The notes beneath the pieces were generated by a model, which was not told the DNA's origin, did no database searches, and worked only from the letters and a program-made list of their open reading frames with translations. A stretch of 64,000 nucleotides of DNA, from positions 62,942,416 to 63,006,415 of the forward strand of contig CM064871.1 of NCBI GenBank assembly GCA_032719365.1. The letters are read 5' to 3'. Below are positions 1 to 13,266 of the stretch, one piece after another. The position numbers and the translations under genes were made by a program. How positions within the stretch are numbered: the first letter of the stretch is position 1; every line of letters starts with the position of its first letter. The stretch is from Prinsepia uniflora. Its lineage: Eukaryota > Streptophyta > Magnoliopsida > Rosales > Rosaceae.

Positions 1-216
1 GTGCACCCGAGTCTTTAAACTCAAAACACAATGCGTAATAACCAGGCCTTCCCGGGATATCAACGAGTCTTTAAACTCAAAACACAATCACAGGCCTCAG
101 GGGGTATCATAACCGAGTCTTTAAACTCAAAACATATACCGAGTCTTTAAACTCAAAACATATCAATCCAGGGCCCTCTCCCCGTCAATCAATCCGAGTC
201 TTTAAACTCAAAACCA
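1..216 (-). mobile_element. Truncated LTR fragment of the gypsy family with CGAGTCTTTAAACTC repeats
   Basis: Six copies of CGAGTCTTTAAACTCAAAAC or close variants lie here, separated by the same linkers (GGCCTTCCCGGGATAT, GGGGGTATCA, GGGCCCTC) as in the LTRs at 2420-2680 and 8965-9225, and in reverse complement at 41330-41540. It is therefore an internal slice of that LTR type on the - strand. The left side leaves the window and the right side stops near 216, where unrelated Tat-type LTR sequence begins, so it is truncated rather than a clean insertion end. Confidence 0.65.
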
Positions 217-550
217 GGGGCAGCATCTCCTAAGATATCTTGAACCCTACATCACCAGGGTTCAACCAACACATTCATTGCTTCTATAAATACTCCTGCA
301 AGCCCTTTCATAAAGGTATATTCATTCACTATCTCTCAACACACAAACTAGACTCCGTGTCTTGGTGCTAGTAATCTTCCAACTGATCTCCATCTCGCTT
401 ATTGGCTAAATCATCAGAGACCACTAGGCAAGAACCCCACTGGTATCTAGTGACTTTCTCCTTGCCGCGCAAGTCACTCAGCAGGCCTAGAAGAAAGAAA
501 AACAGCACCCAGCAAGGTCTCATCCTGTTAGGTCCATTTTCGGAGCAAAT
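217..550 (+). mobile_element. 3' part of a Tat-lineage LTR (probable 5' LTR of the oldest element)
   Basis: The stretch from GGCAGCATCTCC through CATAAAGGTA to ATTCATTCAC matches 34292-34420 at moderate identity, and AACAGCACCCAGCAAGGTCT to about 550 matches 46386-46435. Those two blocks are the halves of the 3' LTR copy further right. A TATA-like CTATAAATAC sits at 282-291. The following bases 551-570 look like a decayed primer site. Family assignment rests on the linked gag-pol remnants at 31803-33680. Old and diverged. Confidence 0.5.
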
Positions 551-570
551 ATTTGATGTCGTATGTTGGA
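551..570 (+). other. Possible decayed primer-binding site
   Basis: TTTGATGTCGTATGTTGG directly follows the presumed LTR end. It resembles the Tat-type site TTTGGCGCCGTCTGTGGG with several changes. Position and partial match are the only support. Confidence 0.25.
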
Positions 571-1384
571 ATTATGAGTAAGTCCTACCACCAGTTCACA
601 AACCCACACTTCATCTACCAGCCGATTCAAATGACTACTAAGTAAGATGATAGAGAGCTAAACAACACTCCTCACACAGAGAGAGAAACAAAAATAGAAC
701 TGACATGCCTTCATAGACAATGCTCAAAATGATAAGGGCCTTCCACAGGGAGATGGCTGAAATCCAAAAGAGTAATGTTGCTATCGAGAGCAGAAATCGC
801 GTGTGGGGAGATCAATATAAAAGAACTCTTGTTATACTCCAATCCACTTAGGAAGAGCTGAAGGAACAATGGGCAGCAACCGAAAAGGCACTTGTTGCCC
901 ATGCCCAATGAGAACCGTGCTACCTTGAGAAATCCCGACTGCGATTGTCCAGAAAAATGCTCATCCACCCTACCGAAAGGTCCATACCTTTAGGAACGTA
1001 AATCTTCCATGTCGCTCGTGAATTACTTGATAGAAGACCACTTCTGATTCAGTCCATCAGTTGACCTATCTGACGAACGATCTTAGGATCGCAAACCAAC
1101 CTCCACTTCCCGTCCTATCTCGGGAGGACGCGATCTATTAAGGTCAGCCTTAATGAGAGCAGAGCATCAGAAAGGCCCAACACAGCTAACGGAAGATTAA
1201 ATCCTACTTCTAAACTAGCATCTTCTAGAGAATGTAGCTGACTCCACCATTGTAATGTCTGAAAGAAGGTCGAGAATGGATAAGCAGCCAAGAAGGAGCA
1301 CCAATAATGTGAGTCACCGACCCATTGCCGAATGAATAGGAACACAACGCAGAACCCTCAAATCCTTCAAGATCACACCATAGC
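571..1384 (+). pseudogene. Degenerate leader and gag-like start of a Tat-lineage element
   Basis: From about 719 to 910 the + strand can be read with one stop as a charged, helix-prone peptide (includes MLKMIRAFHREMAEIQKSN). This resembles the coiled-coil start of Tat-type gag proteins that follows an LTR and leader. From 911 to 1384 the frames are broken and I recognise nothing. The gag-end segment that would continue it appears only at 31833, so I infer that about 30 kb of later insertions separates the two. An alternative is two unrelated Tat fragments. Confidence 0.35.
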
Positions 1385-1609
1385 CCTCGACATTGGGCCG
1401 AGCCAAGAAAGCCCGGCCCAAATTTGGACTTGGGCTGGGCCGGGCCTAGCTTATTAAATAATTTTTAGAGTTATGAGCCGGGCCAGGGGGCTTACTTAAA
1501 TATATAAGAGCCCAAGCTCTTTATTGGGCCGGGCTTTTATAGGACTTTTCAAGTCGGGTCTATTAAGCCTACTTGGGCCGGGCTCAAGTGAGCTTTTAGA
1601 AATAAGCTA
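1385..1609. repeat. GGGCC/GGCCC-rich repeat of unknown class
   Basis: Short inverted GGGCCGGGC and GCCCGGCCC words recur several times around an AT-rich middle (GGGCTGGGCCGGGCC near 1431, TTGGGCCGGGC near 1525, TTGGGCCGGGCTC near 1573). This composition is common in plant non-autonomous DNA elements, but I cannot define terminal repeats. The right part is cut at 1609 by a solo LTR and resumes at 19478. Confidence 0.35.
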
Positions 1610-1878
1610 TGTTAGGACCCGACCCTCCTCGGTCAGGACCCGACTCATCTAGCACCCATATTGTCCGCTTTGGGCCTCGCCCTCACAGTTTTGTTTTCGG
1701 GAGCTCATGGTGCAACTTCCCAGGGGGTCACCCATCATGGAATTGCACCAGCCTCTACTCGCTTAACTTTGGGGTTCCAATCCCCCCCAAAGACACTTGA
1801 GCTCCCAAAAGGCCTAGTGCTAGATAGGTGTATGCCTACACCTTTAAGGCACACCACCATCCTTTCCCCGACCATTCC

Positions 1879-4800
1879 TGACAGGACCGCCCCCGAAAGG
1901 GGCATCGATAACCGTGCCCGGTCCTGCTCCCGTCTGGCAAGATGACTGGAAACCCCAAGTTATCCTCAGTACTTGCCAAACCAGGGATAGCCACACGTAT
2001 TTACTCATGCCTTCGCCCCTCGTACAACCTCGAACAACGCGCCACGACCTGGAGGGTCAATAAAAACCAAAAGGTGTGAGTGGACGAAAATAATTCAGTT
2101 CATAAAACAGTTACGAAAAGACGTTTTTACCCTCCAAGTAAAAACCAATGCATGCATACAAAAATCATTTCGCAATCGGTTAACATTTCAACATAAGAAA
2201 TCAGTATATGAAAATCAAAATCATTTTCCTTTTTCTAAATCTTCGGGTCATAGCCCGCAGTCATAAACACAGGGCCACAGCCCAAAACCACAAAATCCAA
2301 ATCCAAGTATACGACATCAACCAATCCATCAACCATATAAACCGAGCCACTGCCCAACACATCCAATCATCCGAGAATATCAATGAATCATAATCAATCA
2401 GTTTGCTGGATATCATGTGCGCCCGAGTCTTAAAACTCAAAATCATGCGCATCATCAGGCCTTCCCGGGATTTCAACGAGTCTTTAAACTCAAAACAGAA
2501 TCAATAGGCCTCGGGGGTATCACAATAACCGAGTCTTTAAACTCACGAGTCTTTAAACTCATTAAGGGCCCTCCCTCGTCATCAATTAACCGAGTCTTTA
2601 AACTCAAAACGTGCTCCAGCAATAGCACCGGGTCTTTAAACCCAAGACAGTTTCCAACGGGTCTTTAAACCCAAAACATTTTTCAATCACAACAACGCGG
2701 GATCCATCCCGAAATCATTTTTTTTTTCACAACAGGACCCGTGGTCCGAATTTCCACATTCAAGTCCCCAAATCATACTTCACAAACATAATCAAATTAT
2801 CATTTGACACGAGGCATGCAAAATCAGACCAAATCATTTGTTAAATCCTTTTTCATTCCCGAATCTGAATTCGCAATAATGATTCCGTAAGCCGGCATCC
2901 GGAAGCATCATCCCGAACCCAAACCAAGAATCCACATTAAATTTCCGAAAACTGAAAACTCGTTAATCCAAGTTACTTTTAAGCCCCAAGCGCCAAACCA
3001 GGAATCATCGTTTTCAAAATCTATTTTAATTCCTTGAAATCACTTCATTTCTCAATTCACATTATCCGGGCATCAAAACCACGACCATAATCACAAAAAT
3101 CCCGGTCTAGTCAAGCATACTCAAAATCCAATTTAAAATCCTCGAAATCGCCAACCTCAATTCACATTCCAAAATCAAACATCAAACAGTGATCAAATCA
3201 CGATAACCTCAAATCTCGTAAAACGTGTAAAACCGCAAAAATCTCAAAAACCGTGAAAACACCGTGAATCGCCCTCATAATCATAAAGAACATTCTTAAA
3301 TCACCATATGCCCATTTCATATAAACTCTTTCATTAAACCATTTTAAGCACAAAAGTAACCATAGTCTCGAAATACGTGTAATTTCACATATATAGTAAA
3401 AATACGTATAAACACGGAAATCGAATACGGATAAATACGAGAATCGAAATCAATCACAACTTATAATCATAATCATAAAAATCATAGAAATAATTTATGC
3501 ATGCATTAAATTTTGAAAGCAACGTCCACTCACACACCAATTTTTAAGGCTCGATTTTGCGCCGTACGCATGTCCGTAATTTCCGATATTTTCCAGAAAT
3601 TCCAAATCCTGTCCGAAAACATACTTTAGTGTCACTAAGGGCTTAGATAACAACATACTAATTTACCATAATTTTCCGGGAATTAATCGTTAATTACAAA
3701 CGTAATAGAAATCTTCGGACCCTCGAAACAACATCGAAACGGTGTCCGATAAATCCGAAACCAACGGTAAAATGTTCGTTACATTGTATAGGACAGAAGT
3801 CGTTTTGAACTTACCTTGAAAATCGGTCCCACGCGCCGTCACGCGCCGCCGCAAGCGGCTGCGCGTGACACTCACGCGCCAGCTACAGTACCCCAACGGT
3901 CACCATCCTCACCCGATTCCCTGGTAAACGGGCCGTCGACCCGCGTGTGTGACCCGGTCCCAAACCTGCCAACAACATCTTGTTTCCTTCAATCGAACCT
4001 TCAAATAACATCGTGAAGGACTTAATCAAAGGTCTGTGACATCCATTACGATCGTCACGGCCTAAAGCTAGACCGACTGACCTCCTGTTCCAGCCACGGT
4101 CCAACGTTCCTGTTCAGTAAACCAACGTCGCCATCATTCAATTAACTGGTTAGGGAGCATCGAGGACTTACTCTAAGGATGATTTTGAGATCAATTTTGC
4201 CAGAACTTACCATCAAGTCCACAACGCAATGCTCGATTTTCCTCCCGGTCGCCAGGTCCGATCTGACACCGTACCGCATCAAGTCACCTCCCAATTGCTC
4301 TGGATCAACTCGACTTGATCCCAGGAGGCTAACTGAGGCCTTAACTTGCCATGGGTCGGCCTACATTCCAAATTCAAGTTTGAATTTGGCCAAACACGAG
4401 CTTCGGGTTTCTGGGTGCCGTATCACTCGTTCATTCCACTTCACTCTCCCATACCCAACACAACTCGACCCTAGTCACACGCTCACCCTGCCTCAACTCG
4501 CCTCAGACTTGTTCTAATGGGAGAGTAACCCACCTGCTCTCATACTCTGTTTTTCCCTCAGAGACACCCACACAGTTTTGACTTCACCAGCCCGCAATTG
4601 TGCACCTTCAGACCCGAATACCAGCACCCCCCACACACTCTGATGATCGCACACGACCCCAACACCCGTGGGAAGACATTCTGATCTCACTGCACAAACG
4701 GTTCCCGCACAGCCCGAAAACGCCATAGTTTAACCTTCCCGTGCTCTGCAAACTGTCCCAGCCACAGCAGGATGTCTCCACTACCTTCACTGCCCCAAGG

Positions 4801-5569
4801 CTACTCACGATTACAAACTCAGTGCTCCAACCCGTGCACAGATCGTGCTTGCACCGATAGGGTGGGAAATTCGAATTGGTGGAGAATAAGGAAATGGACG
4901 GCCCAGATTTGTCTAGGTTGAGGGATTTGATTAGATGAAGGGTCCAGATTCACTCTTGGGATTAAGTGGAAATTTTAAATTAATCAAACCCAATTATTTT
5001 AATCCACATTCACCAGATCAAAGCACAATTCCATATTTAATGTTATTGGTCCCTGGGCCCCACATAGGACATCTGGCCCAATCAGGATAAGCCACGTGTC
5101 CTTGCCTCGAAATGCGTGCATAATGAAATCAAACTTCCGTGACCCGTAACTTTCCCATCCGAAGTCCGATTTTGACGTGCCGCCTGTCGTCGTACTCAGG
5201 GCATCGAGACCTTCCGAACAGTCCTTGGCCCTCGGCCATCGGACCCCCCGATCAAAAGGTCAACATTTTTCCTTATTTCATCCAAATTACGAAAATGCCC
5301 CTGGACTTCCGAACGTCATAACTCTCACCTCGAACGTCGGAATCGAACGTGCCACCTGTCTATGAATTCGTGACGTCCCAAACTACGTCACGATCATTGG
5401 TCAAAGTACATTTGACTGCCCGAATAAAAGTCAACGTTTCACCCACGACTAGGGGCAAAACGGTCATTTCGTCACGTTCGTCCGATTCCACCCAACTAAT
5501 CACCGATTAACCCCCGTTAATCATGGTTAGTTACCAATCTAATCCCGAATTCCGGGATGGGTCGTTACA
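1879..5569 (-). repeat. 3' LTR of the 1879-19413 element
   Basis: On the + strand it runs from TGACAGGACCGCCCCC to GGATGGGTCGTTACA, 3691 bp. It carries the GAGTCTTTAAACTC repeats (2425-2680) and a GC-rich segment around 3830-3890. Short open frames inside it also occur in the second LTR but are not conserved proteins. It matches 8424-11552 plus 18851-19413 with only scattered substitutions and short indels. Confidence 0.9.
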
Positions 5570-5590
5570 ATCTTCCCCCCTTAAAGAATT
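5570..5590 (-). other. Polypurine tract of the 1879-19413 element
   Basis: On the - strand TTTAAGGGGGGAAGAT sits directly before the 3' LTR start TGTAACGACCC. It follows the sequence TTTCGGGGACGAAATTC, a common companion of this site in plant chromoviruses. Confidence 0.85.
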
Positions 5591-8402
5591 TCGTCCCCGA
5601 AATTCCAACCGACCAAAACTCAACCGTTCCTCCCTCCTAAAACCAGTTTTGCTCTCGAAATTTCCAATCATTCGCATTTCACATCCACCTGGTGGAAAAC
5701 ATTTCGTCCTCGCGACACGTGTACACCCGTACACCAGCTACTCATCTATACTCAAACGTCCCATTACCGTCTCATGTCGAACCGACCACACTCGACCACC
5801 TCGAGTGAAAATGATCACTTGACGTCTGCTCCCTCTGGGAGTCACCAACTCTCTCACTCGTCAGTCCGTGCTGACGCTACCAACCAAACGGTCACCACTA
5901 AACATCACCGGTAAAGCAGAAATCAACAGCCAATTGGTGTCACATAAAGTTGCGTAAGATCAATAACACGATCTTCTCTCGCAGGGCAAGCCCAACCCTG
6001 CGGCATATATCAAGCTCAAATTCCAGTTCACAACAACACCAAGTGTGTCAGAGGTAAGCCGAATGCCAACACGTATAGCCACACCACTGGTACCTCCCAC
6101 GTACCGTCACTAGATACCACTCGGCCTGTCCGGTACCAATCCTCGTACACCGTACAGGGTACGCACATCCATCTCCACAAGTCCACTATAAGGTTCACAG
6201 TCACTCACAACCTGACACTCGGGTTTCTTGTCCAATCTCATACTAAACAAATTGATCATTCCAATTCATCATCCATGCTAGATCCCATGGTCACCCGACC
6301 AGTAACACAACATCAACTCCCAACACGTCATCCAAGCACGCTCACCAAGGCGTATACAATCATGCCGAATGTGCATCTAATCTTACTCACAATTACCGAG
6401 GCGCACCAACCCCGAATCTATACTCGCTCGACGGTTACCACGTCACATCCGATTGACTTCGAAAAGAAGCCAATCCCCATCGCCCATCTCTATGACTGAC
6501 CAATTAGACCCTGTTGGATATCCGCTCATCCACATGCTAGGCCTCGAGTCCAAAACATAAACGTTCCCACTCGCTCGAGTACGGATTAACTTCGAGAAGA
6601 AGTTCGATCCAACCATTCCCATATCCAAACATTTATGACAGAGCGATAAGCTCTTCACCTAGCCTGATCAAGGCAATCACAGTCCAAATTCATTACCACG
6701 TCACCCGACTGGTAACGACATGATCCTAGGTCGCCGCCACGTCCAAGACCCACAACCTCATCAACCAGATCCACCTAGGATCCACACATGCTCACGCTGG
6801 CAATCCACCTGGAACCCGATAATAGGTTCTTATACCCACTAGATTTCTTATCAACCACCCAACATTCCTTAACTATTTTCTCCCCCAATCAATCACTCAA
6901 CAACGTAACACATCCACTCTGTGGATCCCCTCCATTTACCTCATATCGATCCCTGCCACTCCACCTAGGAGAGACCAAGGATGATCCAATACGATGTCAT
7001 CGACATCCATCCTCTGTGAGTGCAACATAACTCACTGCACCCACCGTACTGAATACCCAACATCGTCTGCCACCAAGCAGAAAATGGGAATCCCGTTACC
7101 CCAACCTCGTGAAATGCAACTCCACCCGATGACCCCAAAACACATATGGGTCCACCACCCAATACACGGTCATCGTACTGGTATCCGTGATCAACATCTA
7201 CCAGGGCAGAAAATAAGAAGTCATCCCCTAATGACTTCGGAATACCTAATACCAATGCGGAAACGAGCACTCCTCTCGTCCCACAGTCACAACTCTCCCT
7301 GGGAACTAAGATTCCACCCACCTTGAATACAGGCACACTCCCCATGAGATGTCAAGTCCAACCGCCGGACTCCCTACATCCGCAACTCACTTGGACAACC
7401 ACGCGTCCCCAATCAGCCCAATACTCAGCCCTCACGTCAATTAATGACTAATTATGCACATACACCTATTCCGACTGGGAATTACTCAACTCTTGTCACC
7501 TCGTCACTGTTGGGACTTACTCCAATACCTCAGAATCTCCGCTGGATCCTATCCAGTCCACGAGTCAACCACTACTGAATCTCAAATACCAACGCGCTCT
7601 CATCATGACAGAGTCACACCCCAACTCGTGGCTCACCACAATCTCACTCACTGACACTAGCACCAGCACTAGTATCAGCACCAACGTACAATCATCCACA
7701 CTAGCACACCGTGTGCAAAGTGGGTAGCCCTGGATCCCCGCTCATACCGAGCGACGATCCCGCACCACTACTCGTACCCCGCAACCATGGGTACCACCAT
7801 CCCGACAACCCACATCAGGATAGACGAACGTCCCCTGAACGCCCCATGATCCTCAACTACTATCACTACACCAAGTACCCACGACAATTAGCAATTTCCA
7901 TAAGACCTAGCCCGAATTTCCTAACTTATTCAATACCTAACCATAAACTGGTCCTCATTCAGCCTTTCTGGCTCATCTCGAGTCTTGGTACCTTACCATG
8001 ACTCAACTCACGTTCCTAACCCAAAATCCTGACTCCTCGTGAGTCCAACCCGACGCCAAACCAACCATGTCATCACTGACGTATCCCGTCCCCGAGCAAT
8101 TCCCAATGCTCAACCACATTCTATACTACCAACAGGGCCTAAGAGATAGTACAAGTTGCCCAATCACGCGGCCTCCCAGCCACCGGTCTCGTCCGTCCCT
8201 GCGACCCACACAATTCTATGTCTAGCAAGTCGCGCAAATAACAGTTCATGGTGTACCCTACCCGACATCTGACCCTCAAACCAGGGTCAATCTCATCCGG
8301 GATTCGACACAAGGTCACAAACACCCTCGCCTACTCGTCTCACTACCAGGTCGCGCACGAGGCTTACGCTCCGGAGGCATGATGTGGCAACAGAATCAGC
8401 AA

Positions 8403-8420
8403 CCTAGCGCTCTGATACCA
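8403..8420 (-). other. Primer-binding site, tRNA-Met type
   Basis: On the - strand TGGTATCAGAGCGCTAGG lies three bases after the LTR end CCTGTCA. TGGTATCAGAGC is the classic complement of the initiator tRNA-Met 3' end used by plant Ty3/gypsy chromoviruses and Ty1/copia elements. Confidence 0.85.
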
Positions 8421-11400
8421 AATTGACAGGACCGCCCCCGAAAGGGGCATCGATAACCGTGCCCGGTCCTGCTCCCGTCTGGCAAGATGACTGGAAACCC
8501 CAAGTTATCCTCAGTACTTGCCAAACCAGGGATAGCCACACGTACTTACTCATGCCTCCGCCCCTCGTACAGCCTCGAACAACGCGCCACGACCTGGAGG
8601 GTCAATAAAAACCAAAAGGTGTGAGTGGACGAAAAGAATTCAGTTCATAAAACAGTTACGGAAAGACGTTTTTACCCTCCAAGTAAAAACCCAATGCATG
8701 CATACAAAAATCATTTCGCAATCGGTTAACATTTCACATAAGAAATCAGTATATGAAAATCAAAATCATTTTCCTTTTTCTAAATCTTTGGGTCATAGCC
8801 CGCAGTCATAAACACAGGGCCACAGCCCAAAACCACAAAATCCAAATCCAAGTATACGACATCAACCAATCCATCAACCATATAAACCGGGCCACTGCCC
8901 AACACATCCAATCATCCGAGAATATCAATGAATCATAATCAATCAGTTTGCTGGATATCAAGTGCGCCCGAGTCTTAAAACTCAAAACCATGTGCATCAT
9001 CAGGCCTTCCCGGGATTTCAACGAGTCTTTAAACTCAAAACAGAATCAATAAGCCTCGGGGGTATCACAATAACCGAGTCTTTAAACTCACGAGTCTTTA
9101 AACTCATTAAGGGCCCTCCCCCGTCATCAATTAACCGAGTCTTTAAACTCAAAACGTGCTCCAGCAATAGCACCGGGTCTTTAAACCCAAGACAGTTTCC
9201 AACGGGTCTTTAAACCCAAAACATTTTTCAATCACAACAACGCGGGATCCATCCCGAAATCATTTTTTTTTTTCACAACAGGACCCGTGGTCCGAATTTC
9301 CACATTCAAGTCCCCAAATCATACTTCACAAACATAATCAAATTATCATTTGACACGAGGCATGCAAAATCAGACCAAATCATTTGTTAAATCCTTTTTC
9401 ATTCCCGAATCTGAATTCGCAATAATGATTCCGTAAGCCGGCATCCGGAAGCATCATCCCGAACCCAAACCAAGAATCCACATTAAATTTCCGAAAACTG
9501 AAAACTCGTTAATCCAAGTTACTTTTATGCCCCAAGCGCCAAACCAGGAATCATCTTTTTCAAAATCTATTTTAATTCCTTGAAATCACTTCATTTCTCA
9601 ATTCACATTATCCGGGCATCAAAACCACGACCATAATCACAAAAATCCCGGTCTAGTCAAGCATACTCAAAATCCAATTTAAAATCCTCGAAATCGCCAA
9701 CCTCAATTCACATTCCAAAATCAAACATCAAACAGTGATCAAATCACGATAACCTCAAATCTCGTAAAACGTGTAAAACCGCAAAAACCTCGAAAACCGT
9801 GAAAACACCGTGAATCGCCCTCATATCATAAAGAACATTCTTAAATCACCATACACCCATTTCATATAAACTCTTTCATTAAACCATTTTTAAGCACAAA
9901 AGTAACCATAGTCTCGAAATACGTGTAATTTCACATATATAGTAAAAATACGTATAAACACGGAAATCGAATACGGATAAATACGGGAATCGAAATCAAT
10001 CACAACTTATAATCATAATCATAAAAATCATAGAAATAATTTATGCATGCATTAAATTTTGAAAGCAACGTCCACTCACACACCAATTTTTAAGGCTCGA
10101 TTTCGCGCCGTACGCATGTTCGTAATTTCCGATATTTTCCAGAAATTCCAAATCCTGTCCGAAAACATACTTTAGTGTCACTAAGGGCTTAGATAACAAC
10201 ATACTAATTTCCCATAATTTTCCGGGAATTAATCGTTAATTACAAACGTAATAGAAATCTTCGGACCCTCGAAACAACATCGAAACGGTGTCCGATAAAT
10301 CCGAAACCAACGTTAAAATGTTCGTTACATTGTATAGGACAGAAGTCGTTTTGAACTTACCTTGAAAATCGGTCCCACGCGCCGTCACGCGCCGCCGCAA
10401 GCGGCTGCGCGTGACACTCACGCGCCAGCTACAGTACCCCAACGGTCACCATCCTCACCCGATTCCCTGGTAAACGGGCCGTCGACCCGCGTGTGTGACC
10501 CGGTCCCAAACCTGCCAACAACATCTTGTTTCCTTCAATTGAACCTTCAAATAACATCGTGAAGGACTTAATCAAAGGTCTGTGACATCCATTACGATTG
10601 TCACGGCCTAAAGCTAGACCGACTGACCTCCTGTTCCAGCCACGGTCCAACGTTCCTGTTCAGTAAACCAACGTCGCCATCCTTCAATTAACTGGTCAGG
10701 GAGCATCGAGGACTTACTCTGAGGATGATTTTGAGATCAATTTTTCCAGAACTTACCTTCAAGTCCACAACTCAATGATCGATTTTCCTCCCGGTCGCCA
10801 GGTCCGATCTGACACCGTACCGCATCAAGTCACCTCCCAATTGCTCTGGATCAACTCGACTTGATCCCAGGAGGCTAACTGAGGCCTTAACTTGCCATGG
10901 GTCGGCCTACATTCCAAATTCAAGTTTGAATTTGGCCAAACACGAGCTTCGGGCTTCTGGGTGCCGTATCACTCGTTCATTCCACTTCACTCTCCCATAC
11001 CCAACACAACTCGACCCTAGTCACACGCTCACCCTGCCTCAACTCCCCTCAGACTTGTTCTAATGGGAGAGTAACCCACCTGCTCTCATACTCTGTTTTT
11101 CCCTCAGAGACACCCACACAGTTTTGACTTCACCAGCCCGCAATTGTGCACCTTCAGACCCGAATACCAGCACCCCCCACACACTCTGATGATCGCACAC
11201 GACCCCAACACCCGTGGGAAGACATTCTGATCTCACTGCACAAACGGTTCCCGCACAGCCCGAAAACGCCATAGTTTAACCTTCCCGTGCTCTGCAAACT
11301 GTCCCAGCCACAGCAGGATGTCTCCACTACCTTCACTGCCCCAAGGCCACTCACGATTACAAACTCAGTGCTCCAACCCGTGCACAGATCGTGCTTGCAC

Positions 11401-11552
11401 CGATAGGGTGGGAAATTCGAATTGGTGGAGAATAAGGAAATGGACGGCCCAGATTTGTCTAGGTTGAGGGATTTGATTAGATGAAGGGTCCAGATTCACT
11501 CTTGGGATTAAGTGGAAATTTTAAATTAATCAAACCCAATTATTTTAATCCA

Positions 11553-13249
11553 TGACTACGCCCAAACTACGCATTAAATTAAACATGTAATCCGAGTGTT
11601 ATGCAATTTAAACCCTTTTTGTGTAGATGTAGTATTGGTAAATAGGGATCGTTCTTAACCGGGGAAATTAGGGAACATTAATAATGTGATAGTGGGAGAT
11701 GAATAAAAGAATAGTGAATTAAATAATTAAATAATCAAAGAATTAAATAATCAAAGAATTAATAAATTAAATAATAGATGAATAAGAGAATAAAGAAATA
11801 AGAGAATCAAAGAATAAAGAATTAAAGGAATAAAAGAATAAAAGAATAAAGAATAAAGGAATTAAAAGAATAAAAGAATAAAAGAATAAAGAAGGGGGGT
11901 TTTGAAAAGATTTATAAACTAAATGAAAGAAAACACTAATTAAGAATTAAAATGCAAATGCTCATGCTAATTGGAACTTACAAACCATAGAGTAGTTTCA
12001 TAGACAAAACCCACACTTTTACGTAAGTAATTTCGAATTAACAATCACATTATTTAAACTACTCCTAAAAATAGACTTCTTTCTAACATTTTGCTCATAA
12101 TAAACCAATCACGAAATCCTACCTTCATCATCTCAAATACTTACATATATCTTTCAATATTATAAATGCATCAACCATTAATGTGCGTCAAACATCAATA
12201 TGCTTCAAACATTTACAACATGATTTACCTTAAGTTTATAATTAAATGCACCGACAGCGATCAACATTTAATCTCTTCAATTCTACTCTAAGTGCACCGA
12301 GAGCGGATAAAACACTTAACATCAAATTCAAGTTTAAACACTAAAACATATGAAGTAAAAGAAATTCAAAAAGTAAAACACATGGAGATTGCATTCTTAC
12401 TTACAAATGTTAGAAAGAAAATATCAAGAACAATAGTAAAGAAGAAATGAAAATAACATAAAAATAACATAAATTACGAATAAGAATTAAAAGAAAACTA
12501 ATTAATAAGAAAATCTTCAAGAAGTAAAAATGGTCCCCAAAAATGTTTCTCAAAAGAGAGAAACAAAAGAACTAACTAAGAACTAAGAACTAAGAACTAA
12601 GAAAGAAATGGAAGAATGAAACTAATTGGGGACTCCCAAAATACAAGAATTGAATCCCTATTTATAGGTGAAAAAAGCTATCAAAAATAATATAGAAATA
12701 AAATAAAAAATGTGGAATAATGGAATGATGAGTAATAAAGATTTGTGATGATGTTTAGAAGTGGTTTGAGTTGTAAAGTTGAAAAATTGGGTTGGAAAGT
12801 GGCTTGAAAAATCAGAAAAATATGAGAAAGTGGAGCAGTTTTGGAGTGGGTTGAACATGTTGGGCTGTGCAGGATTTGGGCTGAGTTGGTTGCACTGTAG
12901 ATTGGGCTGAAGGCTGAAGCAGGTTGGGCCTGGAGCTGAAGCAGGTTGGGCCTGGAGCTGGGCTGCTACTTGCTTTGGGCTGCAGAAGAATGAAAAAATG
13001 GTTTGGGCTGTAAAATTAATTAAACAATTAATTAGTAATATTTCCCCGAAATTCGTCCATAATTTATTCGTTATAATTTCGATCGGGACGATTCTTTCGC
13101 CAAAATACTTCAAATTACAAACTTTATTTATTTAAATAAAAATAACACAAAATAAATTAATTTATCTATTTATTTAATATTTTAATATTAAAAGTCAAGT
13201 ATAAAGGGTATAAAATAATATAAAATAATGCTTATTTGAGGACCTATCA
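11553..13249 (-). repeat. 3' LTR of the nested element
   Basis: Runs from TGACTACGCC to GGACCTATCA on the + strand. It has an AATAAAAGAATAAAGAAT-type low-complexity stretch at about 11700-11895 and a GCTGGGCC-rich stretch near 12850-13010. It differs from the other LTR mainly by a 12-bp segment near 13020-13032 missing in the other copy and small changes in the A-rich tract. Confidence 0.92.
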
Positions 13250-13266
13250 AATACCCCCACACTTAA
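13250..13266 (-). other. Polypurine tract of the nested element
   Basis: The - strand reads TTAAGTGTGGGGGTATT immediately before the LTR start TGATAGGTCC. This is the expected place and composition for plus-strand DNA priming. Confidence 0.8.

Larger units (their letters stand above)
5570..8423 (-). mobile_element. Non-coding interior of the 1879-19413 element
   Basis: 2.85 kb between primer site and purine tract. No frame exceeds about 126 codons and none shows gag, protease, RT, RNase H or integrase motifs. The + strand is strikingly C-rich and G-poor over most of the length, for example 6280-7900, so the transcribed strand is G-rich. I do not recognise any protein remnant. Confidence 0.8.

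Noticed and set aside
10..215. CRISPR-like array of CGAGTCTTTAAACTC repeats
   Set aside because: Plant LTR context, irregular spacing, and the linkers are the same in other copies; this is an LTR minisatellite.
1879..11552. Apparent 6.5-kb tandem duplication (1879-4990 and 8424-11540)
   Set aside because: The repeated part is bounded by TG...CA, a purine tract, a primer site and a TSD, so it is a pair of LTRs, not a segmental tandem duplication.
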